From the IMG/VR virus record IMGVR_UViG_3300020233_000127, positions 1 to 35,873 of that record: a DNA stretch of 35,873 nucleotides, one strand, 5' to 3'. Every line of letters starts with the position of its first letter. Positions within the stretch are counted from its first letter, which is position 1. The DNA is from a virus. Shown here piece after piece: positions 6,802 to 14,579 of the stretch. The notes beneath the pieces were generated by a model. The model searched no databases, had not been told where the DNA came from, and saw nothing but the letters and a program-made list of their open reading frames with translations. A program made the translations under genes and the position numbers.

Positions 6802-8038
6802 ACAACTCAGTCAGACCCAGCTTGACTGTTATCAAAAGTCAGATGCCAGGATAAATATCTTTGAAGGACCCGTGAGGGCAGGCAAGTCTTTCATCTCTAT
6901 GTTGAGATGGCTGGAATTCTGTCGAAGCGGACCTCCTGGACCTCTTTTGATCTGTGGGAGAACAGATAAAACCATAAAAAGAAATATTATTCTTCCTCTC
7001 CAAGAGCTGGTTGGAAACGCTTTAAATTACTCAATTGGAAAGGGGGAAGTTACTCTTTACAATAGACTTATGTACGTGGTCGGTGCCAATGACGAAAGGG
7101 CAGAGGGTAAGATACGCGGTTCCGAGTTCGCCGGCGCGCTAATTGATGAAGCAACATTGATCCCTGAAGGGTTTTTTAAAATGTTATTATCTCGATTATC
7201 TGTCGAGGGTGCTCAGCTGTTTGCTTCTACAAATCCTGATTCGCCATATCACTGGCTGAAAACAGACTACATTGATCGGCCCGATGAACTCAACATAAAA
7301 ATATTTTCCTTTAATATACGGGATAATCCCTCTCTCAGTGAGACATTCATACAGGAGATTTCTCGTGAATACCAGGGACTTTGGTACAAAAGATATATCC
7401 TCGGGGATTGGGTGTTAGCGGATGGAGCTGTATATGACTTTTTTAATGAAGATTATCACGTTATACAAATGCCTCAGTCTGTCGCTGATTATTATATTGT
7501 GGGTGTTGATTATGGGACTACTAACCCTTGTGTATTTTCTCTTATCGGCTATAACCCTGGTGGGTACCCTAATATGTGGCTGGAAAAAGAATATTATTTC
7601 GATTCTAAAAAAGAACTAAGACAGAAAAGTGATTATGATTATGTAAAAGATTTACAAGAATTTGTTACCGGATACAATGTAAAAAGAATCTATATAGATC
7701 CTAGTGCTGCCTCCTTTAGGCAAGAGCTACGAAGAAATGGAGTAGGAAATGTCGCTGACGCTATTAATGATGTCCTTCCAGGAATCCGATTTACGGGGCA
7801 ACTGTTAACCAATGGTACGTACAAAATCTGCGCCAACTGCACCCAAACGCTCAAAGAGTTCAGCAACTATCTCTGGGATTCGAAAGCCTCGCAAAGAGGC
7901 GAAGACAAGCCGATTAAGCAAAATGATCATGCGATGGATGCACAAAGGTATGCGCTCTATACGCACTTTTTTAACAAGAAGCTAGGCCCGTCGATGAACG
8001 AAGATGATGCCGAGAGACTAGAGGAAATGTACTCATGA
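6791..8038 (+). CDS. terL: Terminase large subunit (packaging ATPase and nuclease)
   Basis: A 415-residue protein. The ATPase half has Walker A GPVRAGKS (26-33), Walker B ALIDEA (116-121) and the coupling motif FASTNPD (144-150). The nuclease half has the RNase H-like pattern: VGVDYGTT near 237, YIDPSA near 298 and DHAMDAQRYA near 386, supplying the metal-binding Asp residues. It packages DNA through the portal and cuts the concatemer. The length fits PBSX-type large subunits. It overlaps the gene before it by 11 nt and the small gene after it by 4 nt. Confidence 0.95.
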   Translation: MFIEQLSQTQLDCYQKSDARINIFEGPVRAGKSFISMLRWLEFCRSGPPGPLLICGRTDKTIKRNIILPLQELVGNALNYSIGKGEVTLYNRLMYVVGANDERAEGKIRGSEFAGALIDEATLIPEGFFKMLLSRLSVEGAQLFASTNPDSPYHWLKTDYIDRPDELNIKIFSFNIRDNPSLSETFIQEISREYQGLWYKRYILGDWVLADGAVYDFFNEDYHVIQMPQSVADYYIVGVDYGTTNPCVFSLIGYNPGGYPNMWLEKEYYFDSKKELRQKSDYDYVKDLQEFVTGYNVKRIYIDPSAASFRQELRRNGVGNVADAINDVLPGIRFTGQLLTNGTYKICANCTQTLKEFSNYLWDSKASQRGEDKPIKQNDHAMDAQRYALYTHFFNKKLGPSMNEDDAERLEEMYS

Positions 8039-8190
8039 AGAAACAAACTAAAAAAGACAAGATGGACGAAAGCCTTGGAATGAGAAGAGGCAAAGAGTCC
8101 ACCAAGAAACAATCTTATAAGAGCAGACGGCATGAGTCTACTGGCATGAAAAAGGCCATGGGACGCGGCAGCAGCAAAAAGGGTAAGTAA
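8035..8190 (+). CDS. Small basic protein, paralogue of the gene at 11002
   Basis: A 51-residue protein starting at an ATG that overlaps the terminase stop (ATGA). It has an internal repeat: DESLGMRRGKEST and HESTGMKKAMG. The stretch MDESLGMRRGKES..KKQSY is almost the same as MDESLGMTRGKES..KKQSY in the gene at 11002, and the DNA is identical over 17 bases at this point. The two copies flank the portal region, so this is probably a small virion or assembly protein. Its strong positive charge could allow DNA binding. Not recognised as a named family. Confidence 0.7.
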   Translation: MKKQTKKDKMDESLGMRRGKESTKKQSYKSRRHESTGMKKAMGRGSSKKGK

Positions 8191-8379
8191 ATGCATAAAG
8201 ATTATAATGTAAAAGATGAAGTGGAATATGGAGAGCCTAAAATGAGGACGCAATCGAATGCGACTTATTTGGATGTCCCCATTGTCGCACGTTCTCCCTC
8301 GTATCAACAGCCGGTTGAAGAAGCGATTGAGGAAACTCGTGAAGCTATGAAGCAAAGGACTCCTCGTTATGGCTACTAA
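8191..8379 (+). CDS. Small hypothetical protein between terminase and portal
   Basis: A 62-residue protein that begins directly after the preceding stop. It has an acidic, low-hydrophobicity sequence with Tyr and Pro (DYNVKDEVEYGEP, YLDVPIVARSPSYQQP) and a short C-terminal helix. Probably a minor structural or assembly protein because of its place in the head operon. It overlaps the next gene by 11 nt. Confidence 0.5.
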   Translation: MHKDYNVKDEVEYGEPKMRTQSNATYLDVPIVARSPSYQQPVEEAIEETREAMKQRTPRYGY

Positions 8380-8656
8380 AAAAGTAACGATCGGGAAGGG
8401 AATGAAAGTTCCTCGGGGTAAAGAGTCCAAGATGCAAAAGAAAGCTGGAGGTTCCAATGTTGGGGAATATAAAACAGTTTCCTCTAAAGATTTTGCGGGC
8501 CCTTCGGGTGGTGCACCAAAAGGTAGCTATCCAATTAATACTAAAGCTAGAGCGAAAAGCGCGTTAAAACTTGCGCACAATGCTCCGAGACCTTCTGGTA
8601 TCAAGAGTGCAGTATATAGAAAGTATCCTGAGCTTAAGGACAGCAAGAAGAAATAA
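8369..8656 (+). CDS. Small basic head-region protein with a YPIN module
   Basis: A 95-residue basic protein. The segment SSKDFAGPSGG, then YPINTKARAKSALKLAHN and a C-terminal IKSAVYRKYPEL, resembles a short module of phage structural proteins in which 'YPI..' is followed by an Ala-rich helix and an 'R.KYP.L' ending. It also has the RGKES tripeptide context seen in the two paralogues at 8035 and 11002. It probably takes part in head assembly. It is the last gene before a 252-base untranslated leader. Confidence 0.6.
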   Translation: MATKKVTIGKGMKVPRGKESKMQKKAGGSNVGEYKTVSSKDFAGPSGGAPKGSYPINTKARAKSALKLAHNAPRPSGIKSAVYRKYPELKDSKKK

Positions 8657-8908
8657 CATCAATGTTATCATTTTGGTAACGTTTGTGCAGTCGCGACCTC
8701 GGACTTAAATAAGAGACTGGAGTTATCCCAGGGAAAGACGGTAGCCCTTCGAGATCCGTCGACAAATTGAGGATGGGCAAATTTACTGGCTGAACCACTA
8801 CTAGCCATATAACAACACGCGAGGTTGGAGTAGCTCTCCTTTCGGTGCCGTATCATCGGCCTCGCACTTTCAATACGGTATGAAGGTGCAACCCAATTGT
8901 GAGTGCGA
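8657..8908 (+). promoter_or_regulatory. Long structured leader of the portal gene
   Basis: About 250 bases without a gene. From left to right: an inverted repeat ATAACAT/ATGTTAT (8653-8668), hairpins CTGG/CCAG (8717-8731) and GACGG/CCGTC (8737-8760), leader element E3 (8787-8824), then a cloverleaf-like fold at 8823-8893. The fold is GGTT(G)/CAACC closing three hairpins: GAG/CTC at 8828-8838, GCCG/CGGC at 8847-8860 and CACTTTCA/TGAAGGTG at 8865-8888. It is the longest gene-free stretch in the head operon and looks like a cis-acting RNA. It is not a tRNA: no T-arm sequence is present. Confidence 0.5.
8787..8824 (+). promoter_or_regulatory. Leader element copy E3
   Basis: Stem TGGCT (8787-8791) / AGCCA (8803-8807) encloses GAACCAC (8792-8798). 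AACAACACGCGAGG follows at 8811-8824. The Shine-Dalgarno-like GAGG is 84 nt from the portal ATG, not 5-7 nt as in other copies, with a cloverleaf-like fold in between. Confidence 0.65.
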
Positions 8909-10999
8909 ATGTCGACTGTTTACGACGGTTTATCGATTGTTAATGAGTATAACGATTACTACCAAGAAGCCTACTATGCCTGGAATCCTTTCTACCCACT
9001 TGCCGATAGAGACCTGCGTTTCTATTTAGGAGAGCAATGGGATGAGAAAGAAAGACAGAAGCTCTTCCAAGAGAACCGCAATGCGTTCACCTACAATCTA
9101 ATCCGTAAAAATATCAATCTTATCCTGGGCTATCACATCCAGCATCAAAATAGTCCTATAGTTCAGCCCCGTGAAAGTACTGATCAACAGTCTGCTGACG
9201 ATTTAACCGAGCTTCTCCTCTATGCTTTTGATACCGGGGAAGGATATAGGCATGTTAGCAACTCCTTTGGTGGAGCGCTAAAAACTGGATTCAACCTTTT
9301 AACAATGTGGATGGATTATCGTGATGACCCCATTAACGGAGATATTCGTTTTGGTAGGGAACCTTATTCTGGTTTTATTACTGATCCTTATTTTACTCAA
9401 CTAGACTTCTCCGACTGTTCTTACGTCATGAGAAGGAAATATCTGAGCCCCGAGCAGGCCGCTTCTCTCCTTCCAGGAATGGAAAAAGAGGTCTATGAGC
9501 TTCATAAGATGGGGTGGTCCAGAGACGACAAGTTTACGTGGCTCCCTTATCAGACCCAACCTAATGGACAGGATTTTATTGCTTACGATGAATTCTACCA
9601 GCAGAAGTGGAAACAAGTCCCGATGCTGGTGGATGAAGAGACCGGCGAATTCATAGAGTGGGAAGGTAAAGAGAAGGACATGAAGTTCTTCATGGATAAG
9701 TATCCTCAAATTAAGAAGGTGATGCGCCCTCAGCGATACATCGAGTGCCATATCATCTTAAACAATAACTATATGAAGACTGAGATTAATCAATACGGTC
9801 TCAATGAATACCCTTTTGTGCCTTTTGTGGGAATCTTTGAACCTGAGTCAGAGCACTGGGGCCTAAAGGTTCAATCGTTGGTACGCCCTCAGATCGATCC
9901 TCAGCGCGAATCTAACCGTCGACGCTCTCAGATGGTCGATATTTTAGACTCACAAATCAATTCTGGATGGATAGCAGACGAAGAATCTGTCATCAACCCT
10001 CGTTCGCTTTTCCAAACTAGTCAAGGGAAAGTAATTTGGAGAGATAGAGATGCTAAGCCTGGTGCTATTGAAAAGATTCAACCGGCTCAAATACCTCCTG
10101 GTATGTTTGAGCTTCAACGACAATTTGATGCAGACATTTTATCAGCTGTTGGTATTAACGATGCTTCTTTTGGACAAACTCAAAATGATCAGGAATCTGG
10201 AATTATGATGATGCTTCGTCAAGGAGCTTCTCTAGTTAATATCCAGGATCTAATGGAAAACCTTCGCTATGCTCAGAAGCAAGCAGCTAAGAAATGCGTT
10301 AAGATGATGCAGAAGTGGACCCCCCAAAAGATCGAAAGAATCTTAAACCGTAAGCCAACCGACCAATTCTTCTCTAAGGACTTCATCAAATACGATATTA
10401 GTATCCAAGAAGGAATGCTTACTGGTACGCAAAAACAAATGTATTTCAGGCAACTCCTTGATCTTAAGGCAGCTGGTGCCCCTGTTTCTGGAAGTATGCT
10501 CGCTAAAGCAGCTCCAATTCAAGGGAAAGGAGAATACCTCAAAGAGCTTGAACAAGAAGAACAAGCTCAAAGTCAACAGGCACAAGAGGCTCAAAAAGTC
10601 CAAATGTCTCTGATAGATGGACAACGACAATCGCAGCAAGCCAAGGCTATCTCGGATATTGCTCTCAGTAAGGAAAGATTCACAAGGGCCGTTGCTAATA
10701 TGGGTCTCGAAGACGAAAGGGCGGCACGAGCCGTTGATGATAGAGCCTCCGCGGCATTAGATAGGGCAAAGGCTATCACAGAGCTGTCATCGATTGATGA
10801 TGAAAGGCTCATTAAATATTTAGGCATTGTCCGGATGATGGAAGAGATGAACCGAGTAAAAGAAGACCAGATTAAGTCTGATGATGTCGAAACAGCTGCA
10901 CGAGGATTGGAGCAAGTTGCTCCTCCTCAGGCAAATCCTCTTGGGGGAGAAAGTATCCCGCAGGAGACATTACAAACGCCTGAACCTTTGGAGGTTTAG
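8909..10999 (+). CDS. Portal protein (P22-type)
   Basis: A 696-residue protein. ATG 8909 is preferred over the in-frame GTG at 8903. It has the features of P22-like portals: an N-terminal FYLGEQWDEKERQ segment, a central stem and wing region (VRPQIDPQRESNRRRSQMVD), the conserved FGQTQNDQESGIMMMLRQ and a long Gln/Ala-rich C-terminal coiled coil (about 540-650) that may form the barrel inside the head. Twelve copies normally form the DNA channel and the terminase docking site. The start is preceded only by a weak GAG, while a good Shine-Dalgarno lies 84 nt upstream in leader E3. Confidence 0.9.
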   Translation: MSTVYDGLSIVNEYNDYYQEAYYAWNPFYPLADRDLRFYLGEQWDEKERQKLFQENRNAFTYNLIRKNINLILGYHIQHQNSPIVQPRESTDQQSADDLTELLLYAFDTGEGYRHVSNSFGGALKTGFNLLTMWMDYRDDPINGDIRFGREPYSGFITDPYFTQLDFSDCSYVMRRKYLSPEQAASLLPGMEKEVYELHKMGWSRDDKFTWLPYQTQPNGQDFIAYDEFYQQKWKQVPMLVDEETGEFIEWEGKEKDMKFFMDKYPQIKKVMRPQRYIECHIILNNNYMKTEINQYGLNEYPFVPFVGIFEPESEHWGLKVQSLVRPQIDPQRESNRRRSQMVDILDSQINSGWIADEESVINPRSLFQTSQGKVIWRDRDAKPGAIEKIQPAQIPPGMFELQRQFDADILSAVGINDASFGQTQNDQESGIMMMLRQGASLVNIQDLMENLRYAQKQAAKKCVKMMQKWTPQKIERILNRKPTDQFFSKDFIKYDISIQEGMLTGTQKQMYFRQLLDLKAAGAPVSGSMLAKAAPIQGKGEYLKELEQEEQAQSQQAQEAQKVQMSLIDGQRQSQQAKAISDIALSKERFTRAVANMGLEDERAARAVDDRASAALDRAKAITELSSIDDERLIKYLGIVRMMEEMNRVKEDQIKSDDVETAARGLEQVAPPQANPLGGESIPQETLQTPEPLEV

Positions 11000-11001
11000 A
11001 T

Positions 11002-11280
11002 ATGGCACAAGGATATGACGACCGAATGGACGAAAGCCTTGGGATGACACGCGGGAAAGAGAGCAGTAAAAAGCAATCTTACCATGATCGTAGAGATGAG
11101 TCTCGCGGCATGCGTAAATCCAAGGATCGTGGTGGAGTTTTTAACCTAAAAGACAACACACAGGCCGGCAACGTGAAGTATGTTTCCACTAATTCGGAAC
11201 AATATGACATGGGTCGAGTCCAATACGAAAGTGTGGGTAGCAAAGGCTATCCTGCTGAAGCTTGGAACTACGAATATTAA
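11002..11280 (+). CDS. Small basic protein, paralogue of the gene at 8035
   Basis: A 92-residue protein starting 2 nt after the portal stop. Its first ~40 residues (RMDESLGMTRGKES, KKQSYHDRRDESRGM) duplicate the 51-residue protein at 8035, including the internal DES.GM repeat. The extra ~50 residues are polar and Tyr-rich (NLKDNTQAGNVKYVSTN, YPAEAWNYEY). Probably a minor virion or assembly factor. Duplication on both sides of the portal is unusual. Confidence 0.65.
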   Translation: MAQGYDDRMDESLGMTRGKESSKKQSYHDRRDESRGMRKSKDRGGVFNLKDNTQAGNVKYVSTNSEQYDMGRVQYESVGSKGYPAEAWNYEY

Positions 11281-11281
11281 T

Positions 11282-11313
11282 ACCAATTCGTTAGATATTG
11301 GTAGGAAATTGGT
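11282..11313 (+). repeat. Inverted repeat with two alternative partners
   Basis: ACCAATT (11282-11288) can pair with ATTGGT (11297-11302) or with AATTGGT (11307-11313). It follows the stop of the preceding gene and lies 7 bases before leader element E4. There is no U-run, so it is not a clear terminator. It may be an operator or an alternative RNA fold. Confidence 0.4.
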
Positions 11314-11319
11314 AATAAC

Positions 11320-11370
11320 GCTCTGAACCACTGTACACCGATAAGTGTACAAAGAGCACAACAACACGAG
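11320..11370 (+). promoter_or_regulatory. Leader element copy E4
   Basis: Outer stem GCTCT (11320-11324) / AGAGC (11353-11357). GAACCAC is at 11325-11331. Inner stem TGTACAC (11332-11338) / GTGTACA (11345-11351) has a CGATAA loop. The tail ACAACAACACGAG (11358-11370) is followed 6 nt later by the ATG. This is one of the best-formed copies. Confidence 0.8.
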
Positions 11371-11376
11371 ATTACT

Positions 11377-11748
11377 ATGAGTCAACAGACTGGGGAAACC
11401 CGCGACGCAATTATTGAAGAGGACAACAAACAAATTGCCGACATCGTCGATGCAAATAAGAACCTTCGGGAACCTTATTGGATTGTGGTGTTTGCAAAAC
11501 CCTCCAAGAGTTGGGTAGACGGGATGCCTACATTGATAAAACACATCAAAGCTTATAAGGCCGAGCCTTCATCTCAAGTGGGGATGATTGCTGGAAAGGT
11601 CGATAACCTGAAAGGGACTATCGATTGGGAGGTCAATATGCCTCAGCGTCCTTTTAATTTTGATGCCCTCCCAGGATTGGGAGCTAAGGCGTGTGATGAA
11701 CTTGTCGTAGAAACAACAACCATCCCGCAAGCCTACGTAACACAATAG
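11377..11748 (+). CDS. Conserved-looking phage protein before the scaffold, function unknown
   Basis: A 123-residue protein between portal and scaffold genes, with its own leader element (E4). The core is alpha/beta (YWIVVFAKPSKSWVDGMPTL, SSQVGMIAGKVDNL) and ends with WEVNMPQRPFNFDALPG. The strongly patterned 'WEVNMPQRPFNFD' suggests a conserved family, but I cannot name it. Position suggests a head assembly or minor head protein. The strong leader suggests that it is made in quantity. Confidence 0.6.
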   Translation: MSQQTGETRDAIIEEDNKQIADIVDANKNLREPYWIVVFAKPSKSWVDGMPTLIKHIKAYKAEPSSQVGMIAGKVDNLKGTIDWEVNMPQRPFNFDALPGLGAKACDELVVETTTIPQAYVTQ

Positions 11749-11760
11749 TGCCGCCAACAT

Positions 11761-11785
11761 TAGCACTGAGACACTGAAGGTGCTA
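11761..11785 (+). promoter_or_regulatory. Hairpin upstream of the scaffold gene
   Basis: TAGCAC (11761-11766) / GTGCTA (11780-11785), 13-nt loop, with no U-run after it. AAGGAG (11801-11806) then precedes the scaffold ATG by 10 nt. It lacks GAACCAC and ACAACACG, so it is not a copy of the recurrent leader element. Confidence 0.4.
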
Positions 11786-11816
11786 GAAAGGGCGTATTTA
11801 AAGGAGTAACACCGCG

Positions 11817-12497
11817 ATGAGCGAAGAAGTACAAGTTTCGGGCGAACAAAATATGGAGGCCGCCGCTCCAGTAGAAGCGAATGTTGAACAATCTCAACCT
11901 GAGAGTGCTAATGAAGGAAATGCGCAGGCAGTTCCATTGTCAGCATTACAGTCAGAAAGAGAGCAGCGTCAGCAACTACAAGAAGAGCTTCGAACGATTA
12001 AGGACCATTTGGCTCTGGTTGAGTCCAATCAAAACCGCCCTACACCTCCTCCTTCCAAGGACGAGTTTGAAGGGATAGATGATGGCGATGTATTGACATA
12101 TGGGGATGCTAAAAAGCTCCTCGGGTCAGTGCAAAAAAATTATCAAGGTTCGATTGAAGAACTCAAGATGACTCAAAAACATCCCGATTATCAAGAAGTG
12201 ATTCAAAGGTATTTACCGGAAGTTTTAAAGACGAATCCTGCGCTGCGCAGGTCACTGGAGCAAACTCAAGATTATGAACTTGCTTACCATTTGGCTAAGA
12301 CATCTGTGTCTTTTATAGACCAGAATAAGAAAACGAAGAAGTCCCTAGATGCCCAACGCATAGTGGAAAACTCGGCACAGGCCGGTAGTTTATCTAGTCT
12401 AGGGTCGACTTCTCCTATTTCGCAAGCCAAGAGATACAAGGACATGAAGGACAGTGAGTTCCGTGAGCTGGTAAATCGTAATTTAGGAGTCGTTTAG
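11817..12497 (+). CDS. Capsid scaffolding protein
   Basis: A 226-residue protein directly before the major capsid gene. It is rich in Glu and Gln, with a disordered N-terminus (about 1-40), a coiled coil (SEREQRQQLQEELRTIKDHLAL), a Pro patch, helical middle parts and a C-terminal segment with basic residues (KRYKDMKDSEFRELVNRNLGVV). This order is typical of scaffolding proteins of P22- and N4-gp56-type phages, whose C-terminus binds coat protein. The identification rests on composition and gene order, not on a catalytic motif. Confidence 0.8.
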   Translation: MSEEVQVSGEQNMEAAAPVEANVEQSQPESANEGNAQAVPLSALQSEREQRQQLQEELRTIKDHLALVESNQNRPTPPPSKDEFEGIDDGDVLTYGDAKKLLGSVQKNYQGSIEELKMTQKHPDYQEVIQRYLPEVLKTNPALRRSLEQTQDYELAYHLAKTSVSFIDQNKKTKKSLDAQRIVENSAQAGSLSSLGSTSPISQAKRYKDMKDSEFRELVNRNLGVV

Positions 12498-12502
12498 AAA
12501 AC

Positions 12503-12560
12503 GCTCAGAACCACTTCTCTAGCACAGTGCTGGAGAGATGAGCACGACAACAACACGAGG
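12503..12560 (+). promoter_or_regulatory. Leader element copy E5 (major capsid)
   Basis: Outer stem GCTCA (12503-12507) / TGAGC (12539-12543). GAACCAC is at 12508-12514. A long inner hairpin pairs TCTCT/AGAGA and AGCA/TGCT (12516-12538). The tail ACGACAACAACACGAGG (12544-12560) is followed 5 nt later by the ATG of the most abundant virion protein. Confidence 0.82.
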
Positions 12561-12565
12561 ATATT

Positions 12566-13507
12566 ATGACTATAACCACAGTAAGTGTGTTACCTCCAGC
12601 TGTTCGGGAATACTATGACAGACTGCTATTGATGACTGCGTATCCAACGCTCATCTATAACAAGTTTGCTCAGAAACGTGTTCTTCCCGAAAAGAATGGT
12701 GACACTATTGTGTTCCGTAGATATTCAAGGCTCTCGACAGTGCCTATCCCACTTATTGATGGTACAACCCCTCCTGGGGCACCTCTTAGTGCGACAGACA
12801 TTAAAGCGCGAGTTTCTTTTTACGGAAACTTTGTAACTATAACGAACCAAGTTGAACTGACAGTAGAAGATAGGGTTCTTAACGAATCTGCTCGCCTACT
12901 TGCACAAAACATGGCTCAGACAATGGATGAAGTGACTAGAGACGTTCTTGCGTCAACTAGCTCAGTTCTTCAATGTTCTAATGGTTCTAACGGAAACACT
13001 CCGACTGAACTTACAAAAGAAGATATCGATTCAGCAGTAAATACACTTCTTGGAAACGACACAGATATGATTTCTGAAGTCGTTACAGGTCGTGATGCTC
13101 TAGGTACTTCTCCTGTTCGCCCTGCGTTCTGGGGATACCTTGATACTGATATTCTAGATGATCTAGAAGCTGTATCTAACTTCTTAAATACAAGCAACTA
13201 CGCTCAACAAGGAACTGTTCTTGACGCGGAATGGGGCTCAACTGGAAACGTAAGATGGCTCTACACTTCTGTAGGATCTGTTTCTAGCGCAACTCCCGCT
13301 GTTTATAACAACTTCATTGTTGGTAAAGAAGCTTATGCACTTGTTCATCTACGTAGCGAAACTGGAGACTTCTATATTGAGCCTCTAGGTTCTGCTGGTT
13401 CTGCCGATCCTCTTCATCAAAGAGGTTCTGTAGGTTGGCAGCATCCTTTCGTAGCCCGTATTTTGAACGATGCTTTCATGCTAAACCTAATGTCAACCCA
13501 TAGTTAA
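12566..13507 (+). CDS. Major capsid protein, N4-gp56 family
   Basis: A 313-residue protein with the layout of the N4-gp56 coat family: N-terminal YYDRLLLMTAYPTLIYNKFA and VLPEKNGDTIVFRRY, then TPPGAPLSATDIKARVSFYGNFVTI (the E-loop and spine of a HK97 fold) and a C-terminal GKEAYALVHLRS, GWQHPFVARIL. Hundreds of copies form the icosahedral shell. It lies between the scaffold and a decoration-type gene and has its own leader (E5). Codon choice looks regular, as expected for a highly expressed gene. Confidence 0.92.
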   Translation: MTITTVSVLPPAVREYYDRLLLMTAYPTLIYNKFAQKRVLPEKNGDTIVFRRYSRLSTVPIPLIDGTTPPGAPLSATDIKARVSFYGNFVTITNQVELTVEDRVLNESARLLAQNMAQTMDEVTRDVLASTSSVLQCSNGSNGNTPTELTKEDIDSAVNTLLGNDTDMISEVVTGRDALGTSPVRPAFWGYLDTDILDDLEAVSNFLNTSNYAQQGTVLDAEWGSTGNVRWLYTSVGSVSSATPAVYNNFIVGKEAYALVHLRSETGDFYIEPLGSAGSADPLHQRGSVGWQHPFVARILNDAFMLNLMSTHS

Positions 13508-13518
13508 GGAGAACGGAT

Positions 13519-14124
13519 ATGTCACAGATGAAAGTTAGTGGTTTTACCAATCCTGCTTCGGGAACGGCAGCCACAAATGTCAGTATGGGATTCCAAGTGG
13601 ATTCTATCACTGTCACCAATAGTACAACAGGGGCAATTAGATCATGGAATTCTTCCATGGTTGATGGTTCTTATTTTGATGTAGCAGCAGGAACATATAC
13701 CGCAACAAACGGTTTTACTCCTCTCTCTCAAAGTGCTACTTATGGAGCTACTATTAGTGGCTTCACAAATGCAAGTCCTGGGGTCCTTACAGTGAATAAC
13801 ACTGCTGACTTTGGATTTGCGGTTGGAGACACAATTAAAGTTGCGGAAGTCGCTGATGACGGCACTGGAACTGTGGATCTGAATGAAAATTACGTAATTG
13901 CTTCTCTAACAGCAACGACAATCACTACTGCTACTGATACTTCAGTAACAGGATATAGTGTTTACGTTTCTGGAGGAGTCGTAACAAGAGTATCTGATAC
14001 AAATGGAGTTCCTATTGCTACCGAAAACGTAGCAATTCAAGGTCTTACATTTGGAACAGGTGTGATTGGAACTGATAGTGACGTAATAACTTACGTTGCG
14101 CTTGGTTCTAATTCTGTAGTTTAA
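13519..14124 (+). CDS. Head decoration-like protein with a FCCH-like beta domain
   Basis: A 201-residue Thr/Ser/Gly-rich beta protein next to the coat gene, typical of head decoration proteins. Residues about 78-160 (ISGFTNASPGVLTV, GFAVGDTIKVAEV, LNENYVIASL, YSVYVSGG) form a small beta module like the FCCH domain of ubiquitin-activating enzymes, which is widespread in phage structural proteins. Similar modules occur in the proteins at 16191 and 28094. TAAGGAG precedes the ATG. A strong terminator follows the gene. Confidence 0.7.
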   Translation: MSQMKVSGFTNPASGTAATNVSMGFQVDSITVTNSTTGAIRSWNSSMVDGSYFDVAAGTYTATNGFTPLSQSATYGATISGFTNASPGVLTVNNTADFGFAVGDTIKVAEVADDGTGTVDLNENYVIASLTATTITTATDTSVTGYSVYVSGGVVTRVSDTNGVPIATENVAIQGLTFGTGVIGTDSDVITYVALGSNSVV

Positions 14125-14131
14125 ATAACTT

Positions 14132-14161
14132 GGGAGGGGACTAAATATCCCCTCCCTTTTT
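14132..14161 (+). terminator. Intrinsic terminator after the capsid genes
   Basis: Stem GGGAGGGG (14132-14139) / CCCCTCCC (14149-14156), 9-nt loop, then TTTTT. It closes the capsid-decoration unit. Leader element E6 begins at the end of the T-run. Confidence 0.85.
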
Positions 14162-14205
14162 CTCCGAACCATCTACCGAAAGGTAGGGAGAACAACAACA
14201 CGAGG
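14161..14205 (+). promoter_or_regulatory. Leader element copy E6
   Basis: Outer stem TCTCC (14161-14165) / GGAGA (14187-14191). GAACCA is at 14166-14171. Inner stem CTACC/GGTAG is closed by a GAAA tetraloop (14178-14181). The tail ACAACAACACGAGG (14192-14205) comes 5 nt before the ATG. It directly abuts a terminator, leaving no room for a conventional promoter. Confidence 0.8.
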
Positions 14206-14210
14206 TAAAC

Positions 14211-14570
14211 ATGGACCAAGAAGCCAAAGATAAACTTAAGTTAGAAAAATATAAACAACTTCCAATCGTTGGAGAACAACCAAAGTCAGAAAAAGAAGAA
14301 GCTTTTTTGAGAGAAGTTTGTGAATACGAATTCATGAATCTCGAAGAGCCTGGGCTAAGCATTTCTTTTCCTTATGGTAATACAAAAAATAAAGAGGACT
14401 TTACCTTTTTCCATGGAGCCAAATACAAGCTCCCCCGTTTCATTGCTAGGCATATGGAAAGCTGTTCAAAGCCTATTTGGAAATGGAGACCTGACGGCAC
14501 TGGCCGCATGGATAAACAGAAGATTGGGAATGATCCCCGTTTTCAAATGCGCCAAACTTTTGCGCTCTAA
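14211..14570 (+). CDS. Small head protein, function unknown
   Basis: A 119-residue protein with a charged N-terminal helix and a patterned core, FTFFHGAKYKLPRFIARHMES, then KPIWKWRPDGTG. The 'FxxFHGxKYxLPRxxxRHxES' string looks like a conserved phage virion family, but I cannot give a name. Position between decoration protein and the head-tail adaptor fits a head completion role. It has its own leader element (E6). Confidence 0.6.
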   Translation: MDQEAKDKLKLEKYKQLPIVGEQPKSEKEEAFLREVCEYEFMNLEEPGLSISFPYGNTKNKEDFTFFHGAKYKLPRFIARHMESCSKPIWKWRPDGTGRMDKQKIGNDPRFQMRQTFAL

Positions 14571-14579
14571 AGAGGAATT

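Noticed and set aside
7957-8457. 166-codon minus-strand frame
   Set aside because: It is antisense to the terminase end and three small plus-strand genes, with no ribosome-binding site and low-quality composition.
8823-8893. Cloverleaf resembling a tRNA
   Set aside because: It has the size and a TAGCTC string, but no T-arm GTTCGA, no 7-bp acceptor and no standard anticodon loop.
10343-10827. Two minus-strand frames in the portal gene
   Set aside because: They are antisense shadows of a clear portal protein and have no start signals.
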